Assembly (NCBI GenBank): GCA_002946415.1
Contig: NJPS01000013.1
Span: 868,001-932,000 of the forward strand
Reading direction: 5' to 3'
From: Rutstroemia sp. NJR-2017a BVV2
Taxonomy: Eukaryota; Ascomycota; Leotiomycetes; Helotiales; Rutstroemiaceae
Length of the DNA stretch: 64,000 nucleotides
The position numbers and the translations under genes are program-made. The notes beneath the pieces are model-generated. The model searched no databases. It was not told the origin of the DNA and saw only the letters and a program-made list of their open reading frames with translations. Positions 11,347-22,037 of this stretch are shown here, in pieces. The number at the start of each line of letters is the position of its first letter. The stretch's first letter is position 1.

Positions 11347-11442
11347 TGACAACTGAGGGATTCGAACCCTCGCTCTTTCGAACCAGTAGATTTGAATCAG
11401 GTGTTCCTGAAACTGGCGCCATAACCACTCGGCCAAGTTGCC
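11347..11442 (-). tRNA. tRNA-Leu (CAG), intron-containing
   Basis: The 96-nt minus-strand gene folds as a cloverleaf. The acceptor stem GGCAACT pairs with AGTTGTC (one G-U) and has discriminator A. The anticodon stem is CCAGT/ACTGG and the T arm GAGGG-TTCGAAT-CCCTC. The anticodon loop reads TTCAGG with CAG at 34-36. A 17-nt intron follows position 37 and contains CCTG, which can pair with CAGG, the usual pre-tRNA anticodon-intron helix. The A and B boxes are intact. It decodes CUG leucine codons. Confidence 0.92.
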
Positions 11443-12420
11443 TTATGTGTAATGACGGCCGCTAATTTGAAATATATTATTCAAACAAAATTGCTGAAGT
11501 GAGAAGCTTCTTCCCCTGCTGCATTTTCGAGAATTTTTATAAGAAAAATGTTACAGGCGGGCTGTCTGACAAATTCGGAGTGATTAGTAGAGACGTGGTA
11601 AACGTTCTTCGTACCACCGGAGTTTGCGAAGCATGAAAGTGGCCGCATCCTCTCGCGTGGGGTTTTACACGCACAACGACGTACCTTTCGAACACTCCAT
11701 TCGTAGTCCACGATGGCACTGTAGCGCCTGTCTGAAACTGTTCTCAAGATTCTCTAGATTTTTCTCTGGGTTCGGCGTATTGAAGTTGTGGCAAGTTTAC
11801 CATCGAATTTATAAATGGATAAACACATGAGACATCGTAGTTGCGGTGAATCGAGTCCATTTTCCCATCGATCTCCACATGGGAACCGCACGCTTACGTC
11901 GGACTCCCACCTCTCCCAAGCATGCTCATTGTGCATCATCAGAACCAAGCGTCAAATGAATTATAGAATGCTTCTCCTAGTACAAGGAAATATTCAATAT
12001 ATGCACAGAAAAAGTTCATTTGCGTGAAAGCTCTTAGTCTTTGTGTAGAGGGGAAGAGAGTACAATAAAAATAGCCAAAGGTTAGTGAGTGTTGCTACGA
12101 AAAAAGTTAACCTTTGTTCAGGGGTGAAGAGTGTGAAGAGTATCAAGTAGAATATGCTTGATTGCTCAACTGACTAAGTGGGATCTTAAGGATCCATATA
12201 AGCTTGAAAAGAAGGACAGATAATGCTCTATATATGCTTGAAAAGAGGGGCAGATAATGCTCCATATATGCTTGAAGAGAGGGATAGACAATGCTCCCTA
12301 TTGAGCCCAGTTCAAGAAGCGAAAGGACTGCTGTAATGGGCGAATCCCACAGCATGACAAAGGGAGAGCATTCCCATGACGAGTGAGTGTTCACCAAGAG
12401 AGTACCCTATCGCGAAAACT
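11443..12420. other. Intergenic with tandem repeat
   Basis: 978 bp without a supported gene. It contains the three-unit 34-bp tandem repeat at 12197-12298. Confidence 0.5.
12197..12298. repeat. Three-copy 34-bp tandem repeat
   Basis: Units begin at 12197, 12231 and 12265, each of the form TATATGCTTGAAAAGAGGGG followed by CAGATAATGCTCCA with a few substitutions. It lies just 3' of the 12421-13057 gene, probably in its 3' UTR or terminator region. Confidence 0.9.
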
Positions 12421-13057
12421 TCACCTGGCACCGAAAAGTTTAACTTTCTCAGCAAACCGAACGTTCTCTCCCTCTTTTCCCGAAACAGAATACTGATCAC
12501 TTCTGAACCTCGCCGATTCAAACCGCTGCCCCACGTGGGTACGCTGGTAGGTAATCTCCAGCGTCTTCCTTGAGCCCACTGCTGGATCACCGCCCAACTT
12601 CTCATTGCACACCACGAAGTCGGTATCCATATCCAAATTCCAAAATAGATGCTCCCACACGGCGGGTCTCTCACGATACTGTCTAGTGACGTAGTTTTTG
12701 TCTGCTGGAAACTTGTCACCATCTTTGGCGTCCTTCTCGTAGCCCCAGCGGATTCCTGTGATGTCCCACGAGAAATCAAGAATGCCGGACTCGTCCATGC
12801 TGCGCTTTTTGAGGTACCCGTCTTGCTGGTAGTAGACCGTGAAACGTTTGAGCGTGCGCGGCAGGGGGTCGCCGCCGAGATTGTTGTTGCTTATGTATAG
12901 CGGTATTTTGTTGTCCATGTGCTCTTGGACGCGGGTGAGGACCTCGGGGTTGTCTATCTTGTGCCCGCCATATTCGAGGGAGAGGATGGTGATCCTGGAA
13001 ATGTCAGTATGGATGGATACAGCCGTGGATTTGTGATGCTCTCGAGCTGACTTACAT
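12421..13057 (-). CDS. Small protein with two GGDP repeats; start codon split by intron
   Basis: Predicted complement(join(12421..12994,13056..13057)), 191 residues. The only upstream ATG in frame is formed by splicing: exon 1 ends ...GCCACC-AT and exon 2 begins with G, giving MITILSLEYGGHKID. Without splicing the mRNA reads ATG TAA. The 61-nt intron has a GTAAGT donor and TTTCCAG acceptor. The protein seems to contain two related units, each with an N-x-LGGDP-x(4-6)-K(T/R)-(L/F)-TV/IT-Y pattern (about residues 37-58 and 130-150). The pattern resembles the beta-rich fold in the DUF3395-like C-terminus of DnaJ-C11-type proteins, but this is a weak resemblance. No signal peptide or TM segment. 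Function unknown. A shorter form from the Met at 12918 is possible. Confidence 0.75.
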
Positions 13058-15635
13058 GGTGGCTATCGAAATGTAAATATGTCGCTGGTGTTATGGAATA
13101 CGAGAAGTACGATGACGATGGGAATGGGAATGCACAGAGGTAAGGTCAGCCATGATACTTCATGGCTTACTTATACTTTTATCAAATTATTAGATCTTCA
13201 TTCTATGAGAAGAGATATCCCAGGTGGGATCTCACTGAGGTTCATCACTGAAGGTAGCTGAAGTCGAAGTCTGCCGTCGATAGTGGTTTGCAGACCCACC
13301 CAAAACCGAGAGCTGAAACCAGGGTGGGATCAAGACCAAAATCGATCCCGATTGGTCTATTCTACCTACTAGAAGCCTGGACCACCAAGAAGCTTCCGAA
13401 AAGAGACAAAAACGCGAACTTGCAATGTTCAACCGTAACTGCTTCAAGTCATTGCTGGCGCATGATCATGTCCGCGCAAATTTCAGCTAACGTGATGCTG
13501 GCTCTTGCAGATGAGGAGGCACAATTTGGGGAAAGATACGACTTGTATTACAGATCCTCAACCATCCAGCACCATGAACTCTGAACTGGTTATCCATCAC
13601 TCCTGAAACTTGGGATCACATACAGGTGCCTTTCTACAGTTTGACGAGTAGTGGCAAGTCGTTCTACCTTATACCCGAATGAATTTGTTGATTGCTTCAG
13701 TGTTGTTGTGCTTGATATCAAATTGCTGTTTCTCAATGGTAAAGATAATTTAACACAGCAGTGGGGAACCAGGAGCCGGCATGTTTTCAGCATCCCCAAG
13801 GTAAGATAGGTTGCGGGTCTGGCGAGCTTTAACCCTTTCGGATTTCAAACCAACCTAAAGTCGGGACTTTGGCTAGGACGGAGAACATAGCTGTTTTAGA
13901 GGAGAGACGATGATACTCTTCCATGTCATCTAAGACTACTAAAGCAAGGGCCGTTAGCTCGATATTAGGGATGGAGTGAGCGCCATCAACATGATTGTTA
14001 GATACTTGGTGGAGACAAAAGTTGACTACTACCACTTTGCAATAAGTTCGAATGTATACAAAGAGAGGGGGTTCGGATAAGTATGCCTGAGTACCCGTTT
14101 CAATGAAGATGTACTTTGAGAAGTTGAGATCAGCTTTGGGGAGGAAATAGCAACGGATGCCATCGATTCTCTGAGTGGCACTTCCCTGTTTTTTTGTCCG
14201 ATGTCACTAATATGTGAACATGTATGATATATCTCAAATGTATCTAGAAACCAACCCTGAGTATGAGAATTTGCGGAGAGCCCGAAGAACCAGCATATCC
14301 TGCCACCTTTCTTTTCATATTTCATGAAGAATATCTCTGGGGCGGCCTCGTTCGTAGGCCTTGAAAATATTTCTCTGGCACTAGGAGCTTCTACTAGGCC
14401 CCGAGTGAATGCAAACCTAGTGATACTTAATTTCCTGCAAGCTTTTACGGTTCATTTCTCTTTAATTAAACATTCTGAAGAAGGAAGGGATCGAAGGTAG
14501 ACACTCTTTGTCTACGAGAGTCCAAGGTGGAGGATTGTGAAATTCTGAGATCCTGTTGAAAATGCATTTGTTTTTGTAAATCTGAAGAACCACAATGCAG
14601 ACAAAATCCAAGGCTTATGTCCTCAAAACAGCGACAACAGAAGGTAACAAGAATCAGTCGAGAATGGTCTGTACCCACGCAAGCCTCATCGGAGCCTCTG
14701 ACGGACCATGAGATCCGTCGGAATCGGACGACTTCCGAATGCCCTCATTTCTCCACAAGAACAGCAGAGCTGGAAGGCCTTCAGTGTGCGGCTCGGCTCA
14801 GTACATGCACACTACAACGCAGTGAACTACAGGCATAGGGCGTGAGGCATGATCATCAAAGTCCTGATACGCGAGATAAGTGCAAGAGCTCTACCAACTG
14901 CGAATCCATACGGCGTGCCATTGAGCCAAAATTCCCTCTCGTCGCCCAAATCAGCCCTCGCTGTAGCGTATATCGTTAATCTTCCGGAAGTACCATAACA
15001 ACCCGCCTTGCGATGTGGCTGACCGTTAATAAGCTAGCTTCTAATTTATCGACTTGGTTGTTCTTGGTCGGCAGTTCAACAATTAGACGTTGCGTCGGGC
15101 TGTGTTGAATGAAACGACGACTTCATGTCAAGATGACTTCTTTCTCTTAGGATTAGACAATGACAGGATGCCAAGTGTAGTGGATAAAAGAGCATGAAAC
15201 AATTGCTTCAAGATTTAGAAATTCAATAAAAAGATGAGGTGTATAGATGTGCGCAAGTACCGGAAGCTTAGGATGAGCAATGTTACCGCAACAAGGGCAC
15301 GTGAAGGGGTCTAATCATATCCATCAGACACCGAAATAGCACAGGAACGAGAAAAACTCAATCCATAGGGCTATATGAGAACCTCATCGCCCTCATCTTG
15401 CGGCTCTTTGGGCGGGAATTCGAGGGAACTGAACTCCGGATCTCCAGGTCAGCGATCGATGAAGATCCTGCTTATCATAGAGAATCGCCCAGCAAAGGGT
15501 TTCGCGTACTCAAAATGACGACGCTCATCATCGACGTATATCAGACTGAATGACTTCATAGTCACCGACGATAGTGTGCCCAACTCCCATGCTTCGGGTA
15601 TGGCAACTATCTATCCTCAATTCACGATCTTCACT
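13058..15635. other. Long gene-poor stretch
   Basis: About 2.6 kb with many short frames on both strands, all under 100 codons, and no domains. The 14870 area has a tRNA-like A-box string but no B box or fold. A decayed open frame on the minus strand begins to be recognisable only from about 15440 upward. Confidence 0.45.
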
Positions 15636-15794
15636 TCAAGGAATATGAGGATCTACATTCATGCGACGGCCGCATATGGCCACTTCGTAGGGTGTGGGAG
15701 GATTCAGAATCTCTGCAAAGAAGGGAGTCATCATCACAATAGAAGCACTCGCCCAAAGCACGATGATGTCTCTTGTTTCACCGCCGACGACATC
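15440..15794 (-). pseudogene. Decayed coding remnant, unknown family
   Basis: Minus-strand frame after a TTGTAG acceptor at 15795 reads DVVGGETRDIIVLWASASIV followed by MMTPFFAEILNPPTPYEVAI and CGRRMNVDPHIP, then a TGA at 15636-15638. After the stop, other frames resume protein-like sequence, for example MKSFSLIYVDDERRHFEYAK near 15480-15560. The composition looks coding, but the frame changes and stops suggest a broken gene or unrecognised introns. I do not recognise the family. It lies directly 3' of the cysteine-rich protein candidate and could be an additional exon of it, though the phase does not fit a simple splice. Confidence 0.4.
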
Positions 15795-15882
15795 CTACAA
15801 GATAGGAATGTGGTAAGAATTGCGCCCCGCCGCGGACCTTCGGAACGGAAATGATCGACGTCTTGGAAGATCCTTTCAACGT

Positions 15883-16412
15883 TCATACATGGTGACGACG
15901 TCGATCATCACGTCGATGACAACGACGTGCCTCGATCGTGATATGGATGCTACGAATCCTCAATCCTAATGCCTTACTATGACGGAAATAAGACCCGACG
16001 ACGCAGCGCAAATCCCTCTCCGTTCCGTCGCTCCCCACCTCAGCCTGACAAACTCCAATCACATGCCACGGATCGTATTTTTGCACTTTCCCTCCGTACT
16101 GCACGCATGCAAGCGTAGTCGGAACTACTGCGTTGCAATCAATCTTTTGATATCCACTCACCCACAGCACGTTGCAGTATCCTTCCTTCCTGCAGATAAT
16201 CCTTAATGTGACAGCAGGTGATACCGAAAACAATTGGTCGAAATTGACGGTTTCTGCTGCAAATGCCTGCAGAAGATCTTAGGCATGGGGTTAGAAAGGG
16301 GAGAGGGGAGATAAAGATAAGCACGATAACGAGCCTAGAGTACCTCTAAGGCAAGAAGGGTAGCCGAGAAATCCGTGAGCGCCAAGGGACAGAATGCGAG
16401 ACTCAAATCCAT
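15883..16412 (-). CDS. Candidate small secreted cysteine-rich protein
   Basis: Predicted complement(join(15883..16266,16344..16412)), 150 residues. Exon 1 (23 codons) encodes a hydrophobic leader, MDLSLAFCPLALTDFSATLL. The 77-nt intron ends CTTCTGCAG, and exon 2 begins AFAAETVNF, so a signal cleavage after AFA is plausible. The mature part has six cysteines in an even pattern (IIC, GYC, IDC, LAC, GVC, LRC), a seventh in a very basic tail rich in Arg/His, and aromatic residues around WVSGYQ and YDPWHV. This is the profile of fungal small secreted proteins, some of which act on hosts or competitors; no specific role is claimed. The donor GTACTC is weak and the leader holds an Asp, so it may be decaying. 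The next gene upstream on this strand is the F-box-like protein. Confidence 0.5.
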
Positions 16413-17254
16413 ATACTGTAAGCTTGCTCCGGGGCTTCGGAACCACACACTATTCATTGTGCTTACACGTTTTTAGGCTATGCAGAGAGATAGGGCGAAA
16501 AAATGCAAATGGGGAATCTTTGGGATGGGTGAAGAATCTGAAGCCGACTTCCAGCTTGGCAGAATCGATGCTGTAAAGAGACGCAGGAGAGGAAATGAAA
16601 ATGCAAAAAACATGAACAACATATTGTGCAACACAGCTCGTGGCACCCTGCGAAAATATTCCAGCCTCAGCATCCTGCAACACCGGAAAACCGGTCCTAT
16701 TTCGACGTAGAAAAGAGTGCAAAAGCGAGACAGCAAGCAATACATGTACCTCGCGCAACCCAGCGTAGGAACACAACGTCGCAGCACATAAAACACAAAA
16801 TCCAAAAGACCCACGCAGCTGAAAGTCTAGCCTCCCATGGACAAATGACTCACGCATGTGATATGCACGGGACGCGATAAGAGAGAAAGCATGGCCCAAA
16901 CCCCACGCTCGTTTGTCGCCGCATACCGGCAATCCGTGGGTAAAATAGACTTGGGGGTCTTTCTTACCCAGAACCGTAGACCCTGGATAGCTAAGGGCGA
17001 GCTCACGACGCAAGGATTGTGCAGTGAGAGTGGATATCGGAGAGGGTTACGGCCTTACAGAGAATTCTGGACCACGAGGTTGTTCGTCTCACGAGGTCGT
17101 TAAAGCACCGAAGTAGAATGTTAAGGGTCCTGAGACTACCCCGCACTCCATTAGTATGGTCGTATAATGTAAGGTCTAAAGACAAGAGAGAACTGCAGGA
17201 ACGTAAAGAATAAGAAGAGAAAGCGTTATAGCATTAGAATAAGATATAAATGGG
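16413..17254. other. Intergenic upstream of secreted-protein candidate
   Basis: 842 bp. A 187-codon minus-strand frame (16450-17013) has no ATG-supported homology, no domain and unusual composition, and I treat it as chance. It probably holds the promoter of the 15883-16412 gene and the 3' end of the F-box-like gene. Confidence 0.45.
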
Positions 17255-18367
17255 CTAAGGAACAAAGTCCGGAGGAGACATCTGATTCCAGGGCCAGTGG
17301 ATCTCCCGCATGAGATCAAACGAACATCCCGCCCGTCCAGACTCTTCCCACGCTAACCTCCTCGCTTGCCTGCCTTCTTCACCTGCAGGCCACGACTTAG
17401 CGCAGGACAGCGACCCGCACTGCCCATTAACCCAACGATCTATGTCGTATTTGAAGAAGAAAAAGTGTTTCAGGGTAGGTAAGCGTGGCTCCGGTTGCTG
17501 CACGAACATATCCTCTATCTCCTTGCCGTCCTGATAACACAATTTTCCACTCACGGTCAGATTTCCGAACCACGCCTCGTTCAGCTCCTGAAAAGCTTCC
17601 ATGGGATGCCCGTTGTACATCTTCAACATGCGTTGCGGGAAGCCGTTCCCATTGGGCAGCGGATACCCCGCATCAATTTCCAGCTCTTTCTTGATATGCG
17701 ATAGGTATCCGCACTTTCCGCCAGCCAGCTTCAAAGCCGCCAAATTTGACCGTAATATGTTAGTCCAATAATCGTCCGCCCCCTTCCGTCTGCAATAAAG
17801 CAATTTCGCAAGCCCTGTATGCCCGTATCCATTGAAGTTGTCCCATCCATCCTCCCCAAGATTCATATGTAATCGTATCTTTTTCAGGTTCGGCCATTTC
17901 GCAAGGTCCATCAACTGGTCCTCAAAGGGCACCAGGTTGTGGCCTTTCGTACGGCAGTAGGCTGAAGTGCGCATGATATTAATTGTAAATTGAACTGAGG
18001 TAGCGTTTTGCCCCATTGATGTTTGTAGTTTCCTTAAAGTGCGGTTTGTTGTGTAGACTTCTGGAAGAATGTCGTCGAGGTCGAGGGAGTTTCGTTCCCA
18101 GAAAATTAATTTTGCTTCGTGGTAGATTTGGCGGCAGGTCCTTAAGAAAGACAGCCGAATATGGTCGCCATCGGATTGACACCGAATCTTGTATGGAGGT
18201 GTACCAAATGATGCATAGGTGTCGGCGTAGGCATCAGGCTCATCGTCTGCTTCGGGTATATTGTGATTTGCAGCCAGGGTTATAAGCCTTGAGGGCGAGG
18301 ATAGAACATAACCATATATTTGATCGCGGATCTCCCTCGGGAGGACGTCAAGAAAAGTAGAGGGCAT
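17255..18367 (-). CDS. F-box-like / 2EXR-type fungal protein
   Basis: Single-exon gene of 370 residues starting at the ATG 18365-18367. The N-terminus FLDVLPREIRDQIYGYVLSS is the LPxEIRxxIYxxxL signature of the large fungal families that resemble degenerate F-boxes (2EXR and related). A second conserved element, LSFLRTCRQIYHEAKLIFWE (about 70-92), is the usual partner motif of this family. The rest is a leucine-containing alpha/beta region without a named domain (LAKWPNLKKIRLHM). Such proteins are numerous and rapidly evolving in ascomycetes. F-box forms would link substrates to SCF ubiquitin ligases through Skp1, but the function of this subgroup is not known. Confidence 0.85.
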   Translation of the reverse strand: MPSTFLDVLPREIRDQIYGYVLSSPSRLITLAANHNIPEADDEPDAYADTYASFGTPPYKIRCQSDGDHIRLSFLRTCRQIYHEAKLIFWERNSLDLDDILPEVYTTNRTLRKLQTSMGQNATSVQFTINIMRTSAYCRTKGHNLVPFEDQLMDLAKWPNLKKIRLHMNLGEDGWDNFNGYGHTGLAKLLYCRRKGADDYWTNILRSNLAALKLAGGKCGYLSHIKKELEIDAGYPLPNGNGFPQRMLKMYNGHPMEAFQELNEAWFGNLTVSGKLCYQDGKEIEDMFVQQPEPRLPTLKHFFFFKYDIDRWVNGQCGSLSCAKSWPAGEEGRQARRLAWEESGRAGCSFDLMREIHWPWNQMSPPDFVP

Positions 18368-19563
18368 AATGTTATCAATTGGTTAAAGTAAACTGGTGTT
18401 AATGGTGGTGGTGGTTGTCGTCTGCGACAGGGAGATGTAGCAGTATTTGTAGTCCCAAGCGGTGTATTGTAGTGTTATAGTACCGTGTACCAGCAGAGGA
18501 TACAAGGTCCGATAAATGGTAGAGCAGGGGATTGTGGTCGGGTGGCCTGCTGCGGCCGGATCTTACTGGTCCAAGTGTTGGCCTCAGTCGATTTGACGTA
18601 CGGATCCAGCAAGATGCGTGTGCTACGCTTGCATACAGTACGACGTCAAGGTCGAGAATTCCCAGGTATGGCGGTTGATCAAGTTCAGTAGAAAGTTATG
18701 TCCGCAGCTTGCGGGCAGGGCGGAGCCGTACGGAGAGGGAAGTTGTCTGGGAACAGGTTTAACGAGCTGAGTGAGGAACGAGGAACTATCGAGTAGGTGT
18801 CGAGTAACGCCCTGGTTGCTTACCAAATCACTCGGACGAAATATACATGACCTCACAATCCTGTGTCAGCACTTAAATGGACCCTTGGTACCTTGGTACT
18901 TTGGGACAGGACTTCGTCTGTACTCTGTACATGTACCGTACCGCCCTGGATACGGTGATAGCTGGCAGCTGGCAGCTGGTAGCTGGTAGCTGATACGGCA
19001 GAAGAATAAGAAGACAGACAGGAGCCGGTGATGATCCCCAGCCGGCACCGCATCTCCGAATCTAGAGTGTACAAAATCCTCCCTTTGCATACGGCAATTG
19101 TTTTCTGCTCCATGTCACTGCTGGTACGTATTTCGCAGATATTGCCATCATGGCGTGTGGGGGAAGTGGCAACTTGCTTGTCCTACGATGCAGACGAGCG
19201 TGACGAGTTGAGGTCGCATTACCACCTCCACACTTGAGATTTCTAGTCATCGGGGATCGCAGGAAGAACGAACATCATGCAACAAGACAAGATTCAGGAG
19301 TCATTATTTGGTACCGCGCAGCTGGAAATAGATTATTAGCGTCGCAACCAACAACTGGATTCAGAAGGAAGCGCATACCAGCGCATTGAATTTCACGAAC
19401 GCCGATACGTCTTTGCGGAGAACATATCGGCCTTAAGAATTCTCCTCCCAACTTCCCCTCACCGTACGACACATGATTTGTAGTTATCGCCGACCTTGAC
19501 ACTATTTGACCTTCCACCAATTTCTTCGGTCTCACAATCGTGGCCCATCAATCCATCAATCCA
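18368..19563. other. Intergenic with microsatellites
   Basis: 1.2 kb between two same-strand genes. It contains the AGCTGGC/T heptamer run (18960-18992) and the start of the ATCCATCA repeat at the Y14 stop codon. No gene supported. Confidence 0.5.
18960..18992. repeat. Heptanucleotide microsatellite (AGCTGGC/T)
   Basis: Two AGCTGGC units followed by two AGCTGGT units and a partial copy. Confidence 0.9.
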
Positions 19564-19569
19564 TCAATC
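19545..19569. repeat. Octanucleotide repeat CCATCAAT x3 over a stop codon
   Basis: CCATCAAT is repeated three times; the stop codon of the Y14 gene (19564-19566 on the minus strand) lies inside the last unit, so slippage here would alter the protein's C-terminus. Confidence 0.85.
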
Positions 19570-20135
19570 GCCTCCGTCTCTGCCACTTGGACTGCGCGTC
19601 CGGCTTCTTGCTCTGCCCTTCGCGGGTGCGCGCCCGCCTCCTCTGCCACCCTTTGCTCCTGGTGGTGGTCGAACAAATGCGAAATCCACCTCGATTGTCT
19701 GGTCCAGCAACTTGGTATTATGCGCTCCATCAATCGCAGCTCGCGCCTCGTCCAATGTTGGATATTCGATTAGAGCGTAACCCTATTGCGTAGGTGACAT
19801 TAGCCATTTTGTAAATACCATCAGGCGAATCATGCCACTTTTCCGGGCGAAGTTGGTTAAGAGGGGAAAATTCAAAAAAATGATATCACCTTGACATAAC
19901 CAGTTCTCCGATCCAAATTCAAATGCAAATTCTTGATCTCTCCAAAGTCTGCAAATTTGTCATTCAGGTCCTCCTCGCTGGCCTCCTCGTGTACGTTTGT
20001 GACAATGATAATCCAGCCTTCGATTGATCGCACAGCTGTCGCGTTCGAGTGGGTGGTCATTGAGGCATTCTTGGACTCATGTCGGTTGTCTTGGGGAGAG
20101 GAAGGGGCATCGACATCCATTTCGGTATCCGCCAT
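19564..20135 (-). CDS. Y14/RBM8A homologue: RNA-binding protein Y14 (RBM8A), exon junction complex core
   Basis: Predicted complement(join(19564..19782,19890..20135)), 154 residues; start is the ATG at 20133-20135, [16 protein letters not shown] single RRM spans about residues 40-118. RNP2 is [18 protein letters not shown] and the region [20 protein letters not shown] leads, across the intron, into VKGYALIEY (RNP1). These strings are diagnostic of Y14. The tail is rich in RGG and RS ([20 protein letters not shown]), as in metazoan and fungal Y14. Y14 pairs with Mago and joins eIF4A3 on spliced mRNA in the nucleus, affecting mRNA localisation and NMD. The 107-nt intron interrupts exactly between Lys and Gly of the RNP1 region. 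Length matches the family (about 150-175). Confidence 0.96.
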
Positions 20136-22037
20136 GTTGAAAGGGTCTAGTAAATTGGTTTGGTGGTGTTCGAAAATACTTGTATTGTGGTAGGAGGGGT
20201 TTTCGGGTGACTGGTTGTGGAACGCGTGTATTGTAGAAAAAGATGAAGTTTCGCGAACCGACCGCAACACTGACGTCGCTACTGTACGCTATAAAACCAG
20301 AGCAATGTACCTGTATAGCATCTCATCACCGCACCAGTACCTACAGCAAACAAATTCCCCAACTTCATTCATGTAACCTCACAACACATAAATTACACTT
20401 TTATAAAATCTACACTGCAAGACCTGACTCCGAAATTCTGCAAGGGGTAGCCATTATGGGAATTGGAATTTAATCGCTATATCACCACGTCGCAGATAGC
20501 TCTGCCTTGATTTTTCTCTATCTCTATAAAACTCTACTCGTCGAGAAGCCTTGATGTTAGGCTTGAGAACGACACGTCTGTGAATGGACCTGATGGTTAT
20601 ATCTATGATTTCCTTCATCTTACCTTAACTTATCACTATCCTTACCTTTGTACCTGCCTATGCTGCTGTTGCTGTTGCCGTTACTGGAGCGCAAGTCGCC
20701 GTTGTGCCAGTCGCAATCAGGAGAGATGGGCATCGTATGATTACCATCTGTACCAATATTACCGTATGGGCTTCTGAGATCTCGGTAACACGCCTGCCGC
20801 GGCGTCCCGGTATTTCCTCGTGGGCTTGCGGTCGAGGAGTAGCAGGTAACCAATCGTAACTACTCGCTGGCCTGTCGCTACAAGAAGCCATATTCAGTAC
20901 GACATGGCGCTGAGATGCGAATGATACAGCGGCTCACCTGATGTCAAGCGAGTATAAGGTAAGCGGAAGTATCTCACAGCCATGCATATGCAATGAGTTT
21001 CTACCGTCGACTGTTGCAGTGCTTCTGTTTGCGAGATCAAGCTCCCTCTACTTGCCGCCACTTACTTCATATTCAACCATTCAATCCCAAAACTCAGCGT
21101 CTCTATCCAGAATAATCGCAGTACTGAGCGTCAATGAAATTTCAAGGTTAAAATATCCTACAAACGCATTTCAAAACTAGCACTTCAACTACCGCAAAAG
21201 CCCAAGCACTCATCGGCATCACCACAAGCCAGTTCCATAACACTCCTATCGACCAGAAACGCCCCCTCATCTTAAACACCTTTCTTTACTCCCGCGCACT
21301 ACTCCCCGCGCTAAATCCGAGTAATCCGAAACTCCAGACCTAATATACCGGATGATACGACTCATACGGGGCTCTCAAACTCTAAATTATGACACTCACG
21401 TTTGACAAATCAGCTAACCTTAACATGACCCGACTAGCGCCAGTATCGGAACAACACTTTCCATCCAAGGATACCTTGCCAGTACTGTCAGGAAGCCGGG
21501 CTGTGTCGTGGGCTTTTTTCAGGTGGACTACGAACAGCCAAATAAGGCTTCATAAGAGGTGGCCACGTCGTGCGAGTGGACATGAGGAAATGAAGAGGAA
21601 GGAATTCGAGATTACGGGAATTCGCCCATCCGTACTTCCCCACAGCCAAGTGGACAACTAGATGGGGCGATGGGAGATTTGATTGTACAGCAATATGTTC
21701 AAGTGGACAGATAGACGTGCAACAATGGGAAAGAGATACCTTAATTGATTGATAGGGCAAACAAGAAAGGTATGATGGGTGAATTCTGCAATTCGCAATG
21801 TTGAGAGTAAACTACAATACTAAATTATACATTGAAATCTAGATAAAACTGATCTGCTTGAACTATAAGGATCGGATGAATCATCTTCGCTGTTCCTCTT
21901 GTATCCCACTCGTAAGCTATACCTATTCCTTTGTCCCTACTCCATTCCCAATAATAAAACAAATATACTCATGAACGTCGTAAACGTATGAGAACTTCCA
22001 GAGATCACCCTGGTACCAGCCAGCCATCTCCAAACAC
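20136..22037. other. Intergenic, no gene supported
   Basis: 1.9 kb; frames are below 95 codons and lack features. It includes the Y14 promoter and the 3' flank of the membrane-protein gene. Confidence 0.5.

Noticed and set aside
14860..14960. tRNA-like string (CAGTTGGTAGAGCTC on the minus strand)
   Set aside because: Only an A-box-like match; no acceptor stem, anticodon arm or B box can be formed.
16450..17013. 187-codon minus-strand frame
   Set aside because: No domain, odd composition, no neighbouring exon. Possible but not supportable as a gene.
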